A stretch of DNA of 64,000 bases from Pseudoalteromonas sp. T1lg23B (GCF_002964665.1 NZ_PQBZ01000013.1:1-64000), one strand, 5' to 3'. Positions 9,438-19,937 are shown, numbered from the stretch's first letter. Notes: a model not told the origin generated them from the letters alone. Made by a program: numbers and translations.

Positions 9438-10757
9438 CTATGCCCACGTCAACATAGCAGCAATAATTACACCGCTAAAAATGAGTTGGATCAAACAGAA
9501 CCCCATAATATCTCTTGCTTTAAGGCCTGCGATTGCGAGCACTGGCAGTGCCCAGAATGGTTGGATAAGGTTGGTCCATGCGTCGCCCCATGCGACAGCC
9601 ATCGCCACTCTGGCAATATCTGCATCCAGCAGTTGCGCAGCGGGCAACACAATGGGTGCTTGTACCGCCCATTGACCCCCACCTGATGGCACAAAAATAT
9701 TCACAATGCCCGCACTAAGAAAGCTCCAAAATGGCAAACTCTCAGCGCTACTTATCGAAACAAACGCTGAAGAGATCTGTTGAGCCAAGCCAGATTCGAC
9801 CATCACAGCCATAATACCGGCGTAAAATGGAAACTGAATAACAATACCCGCTCCACCAGAGATCGCTGTATTTAAGCTAGTTAACAGGCGCTGTGGTGTT
9901 TGATGTAATAGAATGGCTAAAAATAAAAAGATTGCGATCACACTGTTTAGATTGAGAGTACCGCCTTGTACGTAGAAGTAATAAAGTAAATAGGTACAAC
10001 CAAGCGCTCCAATCAAAATGCCAAAAAACTTACTATGTTCAAGCTTTTGCGCGGGAGTTAAGTCATGCGAGTGGACAGGTTTAGGCTCTAAAGATTCGGT
10101 GAGTTTACTCTTTTCTATGAGTATTTGCTGTTCTTTAGGGGGCAGTAGCAGCGCATTGAGAATAGGGAGCAACACTAGCAGTGCACAGAGAATAGCCAAG
10201 TTAAAAGTAGAAAACAATGTGCTGGCTGTACTGATCACACCGATACTGGTTTGTGAAAAATGCCCTTCGCTGGCGATGGTTAATGGCACTGAGCCCGATA
10301 AGCCGCCGTGCCAAACAACAAATCCAGAATATGCGCTGGCAACTAAAACTCTGTAGTCAACAGCAACTTGCCGTGCGAGTGCTTTAGCAAACAGTGCACC
10401 AATGACCAGCCCAAAGCCCCAATTTATCCAGCTTGCCAGCATGGCTACCAATGTGACCATCACAATTGCAATCACGGGGGTTTTGGCCAATGTTGCGAGC
10501 CTATTTAAAGCGGTGACACACAGTGGAGTGCTGGCCAGCATGTAGCCACTCAATAAGATGAGTAGCATCTGCATAGCGAAGGTGAGTAAGCGCCAAAACC
10601 CTTGTCCCCATGCTTCTACTACCTGTATTGGAGAGAAGGGCGTGACGATACTTGCCAAAGCAAGTACGATAAGGGTAAGCATTAGCACAAACACAAAAGG
10701 ATCGGGTAAATAACGTTCTACAAGGTTACTAATCGGGCGTGTGACACGGTAGAGCAT
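9438..10757 (-). CDS. atoE: Short-chain fatty acid transporter, AtoE family
   Basis: 439 residues with about 11-12 membrane segments and family-typical blocks: YLPDPFVFVLMLTL near the N terminus, NWGFGLVIGALFA near residue 110, WHGGLSGSVPL near 150, and FVPSGGGQWAVQ late in the protein. AtoE-family proteins carry short-chain fatty acids across the inner membrane. In E. coli the gene sits with ato degradation genes; none are nearby here. The ATG has CAGGAT six bases upstream. It converges on the M50 protease gene with 15 bp between stops. Confidence 0.87.
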   Translation of the reverse strand: MLYRVTRPISNLVERYLPDPFVFVLMLTLIVLALASIVTPFSPIQVVEAWGQGFWRLLTFAMQMLLILLSGYMLASTPLCVTALNRLATLAKTPVIAIVMVTLVAMLASWINWGFGLVIGALFAKALARQVAVDYRVLVASAYSGFVVWHGGLSGSVPLTIASEGHFSQTSIGVISTASTLFSTFNLAILCALLVLLPILNALLLPPKEQQILIEKSKLTESLEPKPVHSHDLTPAQKLEHSKFFGILIGALGCTYLLYYFYVQGGTLNLNSVIAIFLFLAILLHQTPQRLLTSLNTAISGGAGIVIQFPFYAGIMAVMVESGLAQQISSAFVSISSAESLPFWSFLSAGIVNIFVPSGGGQWAVQAPIVLPAAQLLDADIARVAMAVAWGDAWTNLIQPFWALPVLAIAGLKARDIMGFCLIQLIFSGVIIAAMLTWA

Positions 10758-10961
10758 AGATCATCCTGATATTATTTTTTGCACAATGATAGCTAACATT
10801 TATGCTAAAAGTTAGCCTTTTAGGCTAAGTTTATGACAAGGCCCCAATAAAGTTCTGGTTTTAGTTATTGATTTTATTGGTTTATTTTATTTGGCATGAT
10901 ACGTGTATTCTATAAGTCAGAAATATAATTTATACATTTAGTAATTAACAGAGAGGATGCC

Positions 10962-11201
10962 ATGGCAGAACAAGGTTCAGGCGGTAATGTGATCGCCGCA
11001 ATTTGTAATATATTTTTTCCAGGGCTAGGACAGTTGGTGCAAGGACGTATTGTCGCGGCGCTGATTTTCGCCATCGTGGTGTTTGGAGGTTACGCACTAT
11101 GGTTCTTAGTTGTTCCCGCTGTGATAGGGGCGGTGGTGCATTTATGGGCTATCATTGATGCTGCGAGATATACTAACTATTCAGGGTACGAGCGCCGTTA
11201 G
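10962..11201 (+). CDS. Small TM2-like membrane protein
   Basis: 79 residues with two hydrophobic segments (about 10-27 and 31-62) separated by a short polar turn. The first ends in the glycine-rich FFPGLGQLVQGR, which resembles the LPGLGxLYxGR turn of TM2-domain proteins. A good AGAGAGG ribosome site lies five bases before the ATG. Function is unknown. The last 21 bases overlap the 3' end of the convergent AEC carrier gene. Confidence 0.68.
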   Translation: MAEQGSGGNVIAAICNIFFPGLGQLVQGRIVAALIFAIVVFGGYALWFLVVPAVIGAVVHLWAIIDAARYTNYSGYERR

Positions 11202-12092
11202 CCAAGCTGCAAGCGTTAGTACACTCAGCACAGTCGACAAGACGACGCTGCTGGCAAGTTCGGCCTGCTGGCGTTGCAGCTGGCGAGCTACAAGGTAGGC
11301 GTTCACGCCCAGTGGCGAAGCACTCATAAGAGTTAATACGGCAACTTGTTTGTGGGGGAGAGCCATTCCCCACTTTGCGATTATGTACACCAGCAAGGGT
11401 AAAACGATGAGTTTTATGAGGCTGATCAGGAGTGCTTTTCGCCAAGCTCCACGAATAGAGTAATTGTTTAAACTCGCTCCTAGCGCAAACAGCGCTCCAG
11501 CAATTGCAGGCTCACTGAGCAAAGAGAGCCCTTGTTGTATGACATGTGCAATGGTCAGGTTGACGTAGTTGCACAGTAACCCCAAGCTGATGCTAATAAC
11601 GATTGGATTAAGTAACAGGGGTTTGAGTGCCTCACGCATACGCCCTTGCTGATTGGCTGCGAAGGCAAAAGTACAGGTAAATAATAAAACACTGTGAAAG
11701 GTAATGATCATAAAGACCATGGCGCCATATTCAGTGCCTAGGCTGGCAATGATAATAGGCAAGCCAACCAGTACGATATTGGAGTAAGTACACGCTAACG
11801 ATAAAGTGGTACTATCACCGCGCTCCATCCCCATTACATAGCTAAATATCCCACAACTTAGCAGATAAACAAACAGCACAGGTAGATAGAAGCTAGCGAG
11901 CATATGTGGTGATAAGGCCTGCTCGAGATCTGCTTGGTACATGTTCAAGAATAGAAAAACGGGAATGATCAAATTGAAGATAAACAGTCTCAACCCATCA
12001 AGGGCTGTAGTACTAAAAATCTTAAACCTTGCGCAGCTATAGCCAATCAGTACTACAAAAATTATCGGGAAAAGAATTACAAAAGCATCCAT
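11181..12092 (-). CDS. AEC-family (auxin efflux carrier type) transporter
   Basis: A polytopic protein of the auxin-efflux-carrier superfamily, with about ten membrane helices in two five-helix halves. Typical features are the N-terminal LIGYSCARF segment after the first helix and the late MSASPLGVNAYLVARQ block. Bacterial members export or exchange small organic anions; the substrate cannot be told. The open frame runs to 12263 and overlaps the divergent yacL. The ATG at 12092 gives 303 residues, the family's usual length, and starts at the first helix (MDAFVILFP). An ATG at 12137 is also possible. Neither has a strong ribosome site. Confidence 0.83.
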   Translation of the reverse strand: MDAFVILFPIIFVVLIGYSCARFKIFSTTALDGLRLFIFNLIIPVFLFLNMYQADLEQALSPHMLASFYLPVLFVYLLSCGIFSYVMGMERGDSTTLSLACTYSNIVLVGLPIIIASLGTEYGAMVFMIITFHSVLLFTCTFAFAANQQGRMREALKPLLLNPIVISISLGLLCNYVNLTIAHVIQQGLSLLSEPAIAGALFALGASLNNYSIRGAWRKALLISLIKLIVLPLLVYIIAKWGMALPHKQVAVLTLMSASPLGVNAYLVARQLQRQQAELASSVVLSTVLSVLTLAAWLTALVP

Positions 12093-12200
12093 AGCCGGCT
12101 CGATAGAAAAATAAGGGGCTATTATCTCGGTTTGCATAGTGCGCCACAAGCCCCACGGCGTATAATGATAAGCAGATTGAACAAAAGTTGAGAGTGAATT

Positions 12201-12569
12201 TTGGAGTATCAGTTTATTCGCGATCCGATCACTGGTTTTAGAGTAAAAATAAGCGATGAACATGCGCTGGTAGGTCGTTGGCTAAGTGAAGAACTGCCAT
12301 TTGATGATGTGGCGCAGTTGATCACTGATAGTAAAGCCATACACAAAGACAGCCCCGTGCTGGTAAAAGAGGGAAAGGAAATACGTTTTACCTTGTCTGC
12401 CGATGAAGCGTTGTTTGAAGCACATGCATTGTTTCATCAAGCCGACGATTTAAGCAATTATGATGATGATGCCTTGGTACTGGATGAACATGGTTTAATG
12501 AGTGGCTGTGGATACGAAGACTTTATTGCTTTGCTAGAAGCATGGTATCAGTTTATTCACCGTGGTTAG
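12201..12569 (+). CDS. yacL: YacL / UPF0231 family protein
   Basis: 122 residues, acidic, matching UPF0231 from end to end. It begins MEYQFIRDPITG (E. coli YacL begins MDYEFLRD), has the central DLSNYDDDALVLDEHGL block and ends with GYEDFIALLEAWYQFI. The family is widespread in gammaproteobacteria and its function is not established. The start is a TTG at 12201 with AGAGTG just upstream; a TTG is accepted because the family's N-terminal residues begin exactly there. Confidence 0.85.
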   Translation: MEYQFIRDPITGFRVKISDEHALVGRWLSEELPFDDVAQLITDSKAIHKDSPVLVKEGKEIRFTLSADEALFEAHALFHQADDLSNYDDDALVLDEHGLMSGCGYEDFIALLEAWYQFIHRG

Positions 12570-12586
12570 ATACCATGCCCTAATGA

Positions 12587-13288
12587 TTATTTTGGGACGC
12601 CATATATTTGTTCGGCACGATTAAACAGTACCCATGAGGTAAGAATATACTTGTCGTTAGACAAAGGCTTATTACCTCGGTGGGTATGGGTGAAATAACC
12701 CGGAGCGATGACCATAGTGCCTTTTTTAGGCGCTATTTTCTTTTGCTGATAATAAAACTCAGTTTCGCCCCCTTCGTTCACATCATTTAAATAGAACATA
12801 AATAACAGTACGCGATGGAGAGCTTCGTTGTGGCCTTGTTGAGGATACACTTCACTGTGCCAGTAAGGGTAGCCACCTTTATTGATTTCATACTTTTGGG
12901 CTTGAATATTACCGAGGCGGAACAACTGCTGCACTAAAACAGGCAACTGTGGTTTACCCACTTCCTCAAAGTTCTCAAAGGTCACGTCTACTGGCTCACC
13001 TGTTTTCGGGTGATAAACTTTCAGACCAAACGCACCAATGATCATAAACAAGTGCTCTTCAATATATTTAAATACATGTTGTGCAGTGACTTGTTGTATG
13101 TGCTGTAGATGCTGAGCGTATTCCTGATGAGAATTAAGATACAGATCTTGACTCACTTTTTTGCTAAGGTCGATACCACCCGAAGTGGTTCCTTGTTTTA
13201 AGTGTGGGCTTTGTTCAAAGAGATTAATAAACTGATCACAAAACTCATCGCTTAGCGCGTTGTCATAAACGCGTATAAAATCTGTCAT
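12587..13288 (-). CDS. 2OG-Fe(II) oxygenase (prolyl-hydroxylase type)
   Basis: 233 residues with the double-stranded beta-helix fold of Fe(II)/2-oxoglutarate dioxygenases. The iron site reads H144-S145-E146 (WHSEVY) with a distal His in FTHTHRGNKP (about H201/H203), and Lys213 in KYILTSW is a likely 2-oxoglutarate ligand. The carboxylate is Glu rather than the more common Asp. Such enzymes hydroxylate protein or small-molecule targets, but the substrate is unknown here. It is divergent from the thioesterase gene with 28 bp between them, so they may share a regulatory region. Confidence 0.83.
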   Translation of the reverse strand: MTDFIRVYDNALSDEFCDQFINLFEQSPHLKQGTTSGGIDLSKKVSQDLYLNSHQEYAQHLQHIQQVTAQHVFKYIEEHLFMIIGAFGLKVYHPKTGEPVDVTFENFEEVGKPQLPVLVQQLFRLGNIQAQKYEINKGGYPYWHSEVYPQQGHNEALHRVLLFMFYLNDVNEGGETEFYYQQKKIAPKKGTMVIAPGYFTHTHRGNKPLSNDKYILTSWVLFNRAEQIYGVPK

Positions 13289-13316
13289 TATTTTACCTAC
13301 AGTTATTGGAATTATT

Positions 13317-13706
13317 ATGTTGTCTGAAAAACTGATGCCGCGATTTAGCGAAACCGACGTGCTTGGTCATATAAACAATACCGTACTCCCTGTGTGGTTT
13401 GAAGCCGCTAGAGTGCCTATTTTCAAAATATTCACCCCAGATCTTAATCCACATCAATGGAAATTGATTGTAGCTAAGGTTGAAGTGGTATTTAAGGGAG
13501 AATTATTTTATGGCCAACAGGTAGAGATAAAAACGGCGATTGAGCATATTGGCAATAGCTCTTTTGTTATTGTGCAACAGGCGTGGCAGCATGGACAGTG
13601 CTGTGCCGAGGGTAAAACCGTGATGGTGCGTTATGACTTTGCAGACAAGCGCGCTCAACCACTATCACAGCAAGAGCGCGATCAGCTAACACACTTTATG
13701 GTGTGA
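13317..13706 (+). CDS. Hotdog-fold acyl-CoA thioesterase
   Basis: 129 residues of the 4-hydroxybenzoyl-CoA thioesterase / YbgC class. RFSETDVLGHINN at about residues 9-21 is the signature helix entry with the catalytic-type Asp and the following His-Ile-Asn-Asn. The rest follows the single hotdog fold, with a central KVEVVFKGEL strand. It is expected to hydrolyse acyl-CoA thioesters in the cytoplasm; the preferred acyl group is unknown. The stop overlaps the convergent membrane protein gene by 11 bp. Confidence 0.83.
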   Translation: MLSEKLMPRFSETDVLGHINNTVLPVWFEAARVPIFKIFTPDLNPHQWKLIVAKVEVVFKGELFYGQQVEIKTAIEHIGNSSFVIVQQAWQHGQCCAEGKTVMVRYDFADKRAQPLSQQERDQLTHFMV

Positions 13707-14721
13707 TTGAGGCCGCTTTAAACTGGTGACCCAGTGCGGCTGAAATACAGGGCTTAATCTGATAGCGATAACTTGTCACATCAGCCGTTGTGAGCTTTTC
13801 AATTTCTAAGATTTCGTAATCATTTAATTCAATCACGCGAGTCTCGGCACTGTGTTCACATCGAGAACGGGCATCCGCTTCGTTGTCGAAGATAAAGTTA
13901 GCCAAAATGCGTTTAACCTTATTTTCGTAAGCGCCGGCATTTTGGTCTATTTGCGCTTTAGCTTCATCAAGTTCGGACAAGGTACGTTCAAGTTCGGGCT
14001 GCTCTTTGATGGCAACGGCTAAGTCTTGATCCGAAGATTCAATGACGTTAATGGTCAAGCCTGTCTCTATGCCGCCAACGATATTGTTCATGGTTTGACC
14101 AACACCATATAGCACGCCTGTGTAGGTGGTCAGTAGTGTCAGCTGAAGTAGTAAAAATAAGCCGGCACCAAAACGAATAAAACCAGTGATGATAGGAAAG
14201 CGATAACCCGGTGGGTGCCACAGTGTGTGCAAACCAAAAGGTCGTAACAGCAACAAGCACAAAATGTATACGGGAATGGAAAATTGGATGATCAGCAGCA
14301 CGACTAGACTGGTGATAACAAACCAAATAGGGATGGATAATAATACGGCAAAATTATGTGTGTAAGGCAGGTTGTCGGCGCTTACTCCGGTAATATCGTT
14401 GACCAAACCAGACGCTTGCACCAGTGCGTAATTGGCGACAAAAGCATAGAATAACAAGATCACCGCTTTGCCTGGCAAGCTATCCCAAACTTGAATAAAC
14501 CTAGGCCAAAATTCACTGACCATAGCAACCAACACAAGCACTGTGAGCAATGCTAACAAGCCATTACTTTGCGCATTATCGACAAGATAGATAAAACTTG
14601 TGATGATGGCTAAAAAGTAGCAGCGCTGCGCTAAATTCAAAGAAGCCCAAAAACCAGTTAAACGGTTTTGATAGTGTCGTAATCTATCCTTTATGGATAG
14701 GAAGTAGGGTAACTGTTGCAT
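13696..14721 (-). CDS. Membrane protein of unknown function with coiled-coil tail
   Basis: 341 residues. I do not recognise the family. Hydrophobic segments at about 30-46, 53-72, 84-103, 125-162 (probably two passes) and 183-208 suggest five or six membrane helices. A polar C-terminal region of about 125 residues follows, with a stretch rich in Glu/Leu/Ala (about 232-270) that could form a coiled coil, and two cysteines (in ARSRCEHS and KPCIS). It lies 51 bp upstream of the uvrA stop region, separated from it by a hairpin, and converges on the thioesterase gene. Confidence 0.7.
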   Translation of the reverse strand: MQQLPYFLSIKDRLRHYQNRLTGFWASLNLAQRCYFLAIITSFIYLVDNAQSNGLLALLTVLVLVAMVSEFWPRFIQVWDSLPGKAVILLFYAFVANYALVQASGLVNDITGVSADNLPYTHNFAVLLSIPIWFVITSLVVLLIIQFSIPVYILCLLLLRPFGLHTLWHPPGYRFPIITGFIRFGAGLFLLLQLTLLTTYTGVLYGVGQTMNNIVGGIETGLTINVIESSDQDLAVAIKEQPELERTLSELDEAKAQIDQNAGAYENKVKRILANFIFDNEADARSRCEHSAETRVIELNDYEILEIEKLTTADVTSYRYQIKPCISAALGHQFKAASITP

Positions 14722-14738
14722 TGCGGTAAAGTGATGGC

Positions 14739-14767
14739 AAAGGAATGTAGTTAAACTACATTCCTTT
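14739..14767 (-). terminator. Hairpin after uvrA, likely terminator
   Basis: A 13-bp perfect stem (14739-14751 with 14755-14767) with a 3-base loop lies six bases past the uvrA stop codon. On the minus strand the stem ends CCTTT and then GCC, so the T tract is short. Termination or 3'-end protection of the uvrA transcript is the likely role. Confidence 0.6.
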
Positions 14768-14772
14768 GGTCA

Positions 14773-17592
14773 TTAAAGTAAAGGTTTAAGATATTTTCCG
14801 GTGTGAGATTGCGCACACTCAGCTACGTCTTCTGGAGTACCTGCGATCAGGATTTGACCACCACCCGCTCCACCTTCTGGCCCTAAATCAACAATCCAAT
14901 CAGCCGTTTTGATTACATCAAGATTGTGTTCTATGACAACGACAGTGTTACCGTGGTCACGCAGCCTATGCAATACCACAAGTAGTTGTTGAATATCGTG
15001 AAAATGCAGCCCAGTAGTTGGCTCGTCAAGAATATACAGCGTTTTACCGGTATCTCGTTTTGACAGCTCTCTGGCAAGTTTAACGCGCTGTGCCTCACCA
15101 CCCGATAGGGTTGTTGCTGCCTGACCAAGACGAATATACGATAAACCAACATCCATAAGGGTCGTTAGTTTGCGGTTAATAGCTGGGATTTTATCGAAAA
15201 ACTGCTGTGCATCTTCTACGGTCATTTCAAGTACTTCATGGATATTCTTGCCTTTGTACAAGACTTCCAAGGTTTCTCGGTTATAGCGTTTACCTGCACA
15301 AATATCACAAGGTACATACACATCAGGTAAAAAGTGCATTTCTACTTTAATGACACCATCACCTTGGCACGCCTCACAGCGACCACCTTTAACATTAAAA
15401 CTAAAGCGACCCACTTTATAGCCCCGTGAACGGGCCTCTTGAGTGCCTGCAAACAACTCGCGGATAGCGGTAAAAATACCGGTATATGTCGCTGGGTTAG
15501 AGCGTGGCGTACGGCCAATGGGGCTTTGGTCAATGTCGATCACTTTATCAAAATGTTCAAGGCCGGTGATCGCCTTATATGGTGCAGCTTCTGCTGTGGT
15601 AGCACCATTTAAAGCCGTGTGTGCGAGTTTAAATAGAGTGTCATTGATAAGCGTAGACTTACCTGAGCCAGATACCCCTGTGATGCAAGTCATCAGACCA
15701 AAAGGAATGCGTAAGTCGACGCTTTTTAAGTTATTACCCGTTGCGCCCATCAGTTCCAGCCATTTTTCATTGCACGGGTGGCGCTGCGCGGGGACAGCGA
15801 TCGACTTGGTGCCACTGAGATATTGGCCTGTCAGTGAGTTAGGGTTATTGATAATGTCATCACGGGTACCTTGTGCAACCACGTGGCCACCGTGAACGCC
15901 TGCGCCCGGTCCAATATCAATGATATGGTCCGCGGCACGGATGGCATCTTCATCATGTTCTACCACAATCACGGTATTACCTAAGTCACGCAAATGTGTC
16001 AGGGTACTCAGTAATCGGTCATTGTCTCTTTGATGCAGGCCAATGGAAGGCTCATCCAATACGTACATGACCCCAACCAAACCAGCGCCTATTTGGCTGG
16101 CTAAGCGGATCCGTTGTGCTTCACCACCTGAAAGTGTGTCAGCGCTGCGCTCTAACGATAAATAATTTAGCCCCACATTGATTAAAAACGACAGACGATC
16201 GCGAATTTCTTTGAGGATCTTCTCCGCGATCTGTGCTTTTTGCCCCTGTAAAGTCAAGGACTCAAAAAACTCCATAGCAGCGCCAATGCTCATGGTCGTT
16301 ACATCTGGCAATGTGGTGTGCCCGATGAATACATTACGGGCTTCTTCGCGCAAACGAGAACCATGACAACTTGGACATGCCTGACTGGTTTGATACTTAC
16401 TCAACTCTTCTCGTACAGAGCTGGATTCTGTCTCTCTGTAACGGCGATTCATATTGTTTAATACACCTTCAAACTCATGATTTCGGGTGATTAAATCTCC
16501 ACGGTCATTACGGTAGTTGAAAGCGATTTTTGTTTTGCCGGAGCCTTCTAAAATGACTTTTTGCGCGTCGCTGGATAATGACTGGAAGGGCACTTCCAAG
16601 TCAAAGTCATAATGCTCAGCCACCGCTTGTAACATTTGATAGTAATAAAAGCTGCGCTTATCCCATCCCTTGATAGCACCTCCACTGAGGCTCAGCTCTG
16701 GGTTTTGTACCACACGTTGTGGGTCGAAATACTGACGCACGCCTAAGCCATCACAGCTTTGACAGGCACCTGCTGGGTTGTTAAATGAAAACAGTCGCGG
16801 TTCTAACTCGGTCATGGCATAGCCACAGCTAGGACAAGCAAAGTTGGCTGAAAAAATCATTTCCTCCGCGTTTGGTTCGTCCATATTGGCAATGACGGCA
16901 ATACCAGAAGACAACTCTAATGCCGTTTCGAAAGACTCTGCCAAACGTTGCTGTAAACCGTCTTTAACCTTAAAGCGGTCTACAACCACTTCTATAGTAT
17001 GTTTTTTATGTAGTTCTAAAGTTGGAGGATCCGACAAGTCGCATACTTCACCGTCAATACGCGCGCGGATATAACCTTGGCTGGCGAGTTGTTCCAGCAA
17101 CTTAACATGTTCGCCTTTACGGTTTTTAACCACAGGTGCTAACAACATTAGCTTGCTACCCTGCGGTTGCTCAAGTACAGAGTCCACCATTTGGCTGATG
17201 GTTTGCGCCGCCAAAGGTAAATCGTGGGTTGGACATCGTGGCTCACCGACTCTTGCAAATAGCAGACGCAAATAGTCGTAGATCTCGGTGATCGTTCCTA
17301 CCGTAGAGCGTGGGTTATGAGAAGTCGATTTTTGTTCAATAGAAATGGCAGGAGACAACCCCTCAATGTGATCCACATCGGGTTTTTCCATCAGTGATAA
17401 GAACTGTCGTGCATAGGCTGAAAGCGATTCAACATAACGCCTTTGGCCTTCAGCATAAAGCGTATCAAATGCCAGTGAAGATTTCCCCGAGCCCGATAAT
17501 CCTGTGATAACGATGAGTTTATCCCGTGGGATGGTGAGCGAAATATCTTTTAAATTGTGCGTTCGAGCGCCCCTGACTTCTATTTTATCCAT
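14773..17592 (-). CDS. uvrA: UvrABC excinuclease subunit A
   Basis: 939 residues, full length. Two ABC ATPase units are present: Walker [10 protein letters not shown] near residue 31 and GVSGSGKST near 640, with [18 protein letters not shown] signature motifs and Walker B VLDEPS and ILDEPT. Zinc-finger cysteine pairs are seen at CPSCGY...CQSCDG (about 253-280) and CEACQGDG...CDICAGKRY (about 735-765). UvrA dimers recognise bulky DNA lesions and load UvrB in nucleotide excision repair. uvrA is often near ssb in gammaproteobacteria; here three genes separate the starts. I looked for a LexA box upstream (17593-17725) and found no CTG-N10-CAG site. Confidence 0.97.
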   Translation of the reverse strand: MDKIEVRGARTHNLKDISLTIPRDKLIVITGLSGSGKSSLAFDTLYAEGQRRYVESLSAYARQFLSLMEKPDVDHIEGLSPAISIEQKSTSHNPRSTVGTITEIYDYLRLLFARVGEPRCPTHDLPLAAQTISQMVDSVLEQPQGSKLMLLAPVVKNRKGEHVKLLEQLASQGYIRARIDGEVCDLSDPPTLELHKKHTIEVVVDRFKVKDGLQQRLAESFETALELSSGIAVIANMDEPNAEEMIFSANFACPSCGYAMTELEPRLFSFNNPAGACQSCDGLGVRQYFDPQRVVQNPELSLSGGAIKGWDKRSFYYYQMLQAVAEHYDFDLEVPFQSLSSDAQKVILEGSGKTKIAFNYRNDRGDLITRNHEFEGVLNNMNRRYRETESSSVREELSKYQTSQACPSCHGSRLREEARNVFIGHTTLPDVTTMSIGAAMEFFESLTLQGQKAQIAEKILKEIRDRLSFLINVGLNYLSLERSADTLSGGEAQRIRLASQIGAGLVGVMYVLDEPSIGLHQRDNDRLLSTLTHLRDLGNTVIVVEHDEDAIRAADHIIDIGPGAGVHGGHVVAQGTRDDIINNPNSLTGQYLSGTKSIAVPAQRHPCNEKWLELMGATGNNLKSVDLRIPFGLMTCITGVSGSGKSTLINDTLFKLAHTALNGATTAEAAPYKAITGLEHFDKVIDIDQSPIGRTPRSNPATYTGIFTAIRELFAGTQEARSRGYKVGRFSFNVKGGRCEACQGDGVIKVEMHFLPDVYVPCDICAGKRYNRETLEVLYKGKNIHEVLEMTVEDAQQFFDKIPAINRKLTTLMDVGLSYIRLGQAATTLSGGEAQRVKLARELSKRDTGKTLYILDEPTTGLHFHDIQQLLVVLHRLRDHGNTVVVIEHNLDVIKTADWIVDLGPEGGAGGGQILIAGTPEDVAECAQSHTGKYLKPLL

Positions 17593-17725
17593 TTTGACCT
17601 AATTACAGAGTTTGAGTGGCAACGATTGTTAGCGCAACAGTATCGCATACTTTGCCAAAAATTAACTTATCTTTGCTAAACGTTCTAAACTGGGAAGTGG
17701 GATCAATATTAGAGCGATTTGTTTT

Positions 17726-18496
17726 GTGCGTCTTATAGGGCCAAGTATCGGCCTCTCACTGTTATTACTTTCTTGTGTACTCAATGCCAGCACGCCGCAT
17801 TGTGAGTTTATCGTGCGTTTTGAAAATTACTCCGCGCAATCTCAACAGGATGCGCAAATGCGTTGGCATGGCCTAGATGTGGACTTTGCTAAAAGCCTAT
17901 TGCAAGAAATGGACTGTGGTTATCGGTTTGTCAGCGTGCCGTGGGGTCGTGCATTAAAAATGTTGGAATTAGGAGAAATTGATTTAATGCTGAGTGTGTC
18001 AAAGACTGCGCAACGGATGAGGTTTGCTTATTTTATTGGCCCCCAGAGAATGGAAAATATTGTCTTTGCCACTAACACCAAGCGGCCATTCTATGTGCAA
18101 TCACTTGAGCAGTTGTTTTCATTGGCAATGCCCGTTGCTATCCAACGTGGTGCTTACTATGGTGAAGCCTTTGAAAAAAGAATGAAGCAAGAAGTAGATT
18201 CTGAAGATAAGTTTACCTATGTGCCTGACAATCAGCGCAAACTTCATTTGCTTCGCCACGGGCGCATCTCAGGCTTTTTAGAAGAAAAGTACAATATTAT
18301 TTATCAGGTTCAGCACAACCCTGACTTCATTGAGATTGAAATTGCTCCGCTGGTGGTTAACTCTGAACCTGTTTATATTGCCGTGAGCAAGGAAAGCGTG
18401 AGCCGAGCGCAAATAGAGCAGCTAAAAGAAGCGTTTGAGCGGTTAAGGAGTTCTGGAAAGTTGGCGCAAATTTTAAAAAAATATAAGTTAGACTGA
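17726..18496 (+). CDS. Periplasmic solute-binding protein (SBP_bac_3 type)
   Basis: 256 residues with a signal peptide (hydrophobic to about residue 18, then NAS). The rest is a type II periplasmic-binding fold of the amino-acid-binding class: an early GLDVDFAKSLLQEM helix, the GRALKMLELGEIDLMLSV block and a C-terminal LRSSGKLAQILKKY. No permease or ATPase gene is adjacent, so it may be an orphan binding protein or a sensor-like protein rather than an ABC component. The start is a GTG with a weak AGAG upstream, accepted because the signal peptide begins there. Confidence 0.8.
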   Translation: MRLIGPSIGLSLLLLSCVLNASTPHCEFIVRFENYSAQSQQDAQMRWHGLDVDFAKSLLQEMDCGYRFVSVPWGRALKMLELGEIDLMLSVSKTAQRMRFAYFIGPQRMENIVFATNTKRPFYVQSLEQLFSLAMPVAIQRGAYYGEAFEKRMKQEVDSEDKFTYVPDNQRKLHLLRHGRISGFLEEKYNIIYQVQHNPDFIEIEIAPLVVNSEPVYIAVSKESVSRAQIEQLKEAFERLRSSGKLAQILKKYKLD

Positions 18497-18548
18497 GTTT
18501 TTTTGTTAGACTGTGGCGCGCTAAACTAAGCAGAACTAAACGAGTACT

Positions 18549-19917
18549 ATGTCTAATCAATCTTTAAATCTTCTGGAAAAACGCGCGGCGTTATCACTTG
18601 CTAGTGTGTTTGCATTTCGCATGCTTGGGCTGGTTTATGTTGATGCCCGTGTTGGCTATTTATGGCCAATCGCTTGAGCATGTATCGCCAATGTGGATTG
18701 GGCTCGCTATCGGTGCATATGGTTTAACTCAGGCGTTGCTACAGATCCCCATGGGATGGTTGTCCGATAAATTTGGTCGCAAGCCTGTGATTATATTTGG
18801 CTTAATGATATTTGCCGTGGGGTCAGTGATAGCTGCCTTGGCCGATTCTATTTACTGGGTTACCGTAGGTCGTGCATTGCAAGGCATGGGTGCCATAGCC
18901 AGCGCTTTACTTGCCTTAGCCGCTGATTTAAGTCGTGATGAACAGCGTCCAAAAGTAATGGCCGTTATCGGAATGTGTATTGGTTTAAGTTTTGCCTTTG
19001 CGATGTTGCTAGGTCCTATGGTCGCGGCTGCTTTTGGTATTTCTGGGGTATTTTGGCTCACCGCTGTGTTGGCGTTGTGTGGTATTGTTATCATTTTATT
19101 TGTCGTCCCTAGTGCCGTAAATAAAGCACCGAAGGGAGATACCGTGGCAACGCTGGTGGATATTCGCAAGTTGAGTCGTCATCCACAGTTACTGCGTCTA
19201 GACTTGGGGGTGATGTTGCTGCATTTGTCGCTCACAACCATGTTTGTGGTACTACCAGGGCAGTTGATAGCCGATGGCCTTAACGCCGATGCTCATTGGC
19301 AGTTATATATTCCGGTGTTGTTATTGGCGTTTGTGCTGATGGCACCACTGATGATAGTGGCTATTCGCAAGCAAAAAGAGCGTGAAACGTTTTTAGCGGC
19401 AATTGTATTGCTGATACTCAGCACATTTAGTCTAACCATATTAGCAGACTCAGTTATTGGCATTGCTGTGTGTATGCTTTTGTATTTTGTGGCCTTTAAT
19501 TTTTTAGAAGCGACGATGCCGGCATTGGTATCGCGAATTGCCCCCGCTTCTCAAAAAGGGTCCGCGATGGGAATTTTTTCGTCGGGTCAATTTTTTGGAG
19601 CATTTTTAGGCGGAATTTTAGGGGGTTACATTGCACAATACGGTGAAGCCAATGGAGTGTTTGCGGCAGTGGCCTGTGTTGGGGTAATATGGCTACTTAT
19701 TGCATGGCGAATGCAGATCCCGCCCAAGAGTAAAATAATTAGTCTAATGACCGACCTGTCTGAGCCACAGCAGGCAGAGGCATTGGCCGATAAGCTAGTC
19801 GCATTACCAGGCGTGATCGAGGCGATAGTCGTAAGCGAAGAAAATCGTAGCTATCTGAAGATAGATGATAAAAAATTTGATTTAAACCAAGCTAAGCAAG
19901 TACTTGGCTTGCATTAA
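18549..19917 (+). CDS. MFS transporter, YajR-like, with 5' frameshift
   Basis: The downstream frame (open from a TTG at 18598) encodes most of a 12-helix major facilitator, with the motif-A-like loop GWLSDKFGRKP and a C-terminal cytoplasmic YAM-like domain (about the last 60 residues). The real N terminus lies in another frame. ATG 18549 starts a typical YajR-like leader (MSNQSLNLLEKRAAL, then FAFRMLGL), which ends at 18632. One extra base at about 18633 (CTGG before TTTATG) must be skipped to join FMLMPVLAIYG. As written the gene is broken; a single-base sequencing error is equally possible. It precedes ssb by 20 bp and may be cotranscribed. The substrate is unknown. Confidence 0.8.
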
Positions 19918-19937
19918 TAGTGTGAGGAGAGGGTGCC

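Noticed and set aside
17593..17725. LexA (SOS) box upstream of uvrA
   Set aside because: No CTG-N10-CAG pattern was found in this interval, so SOS control is not claimed.
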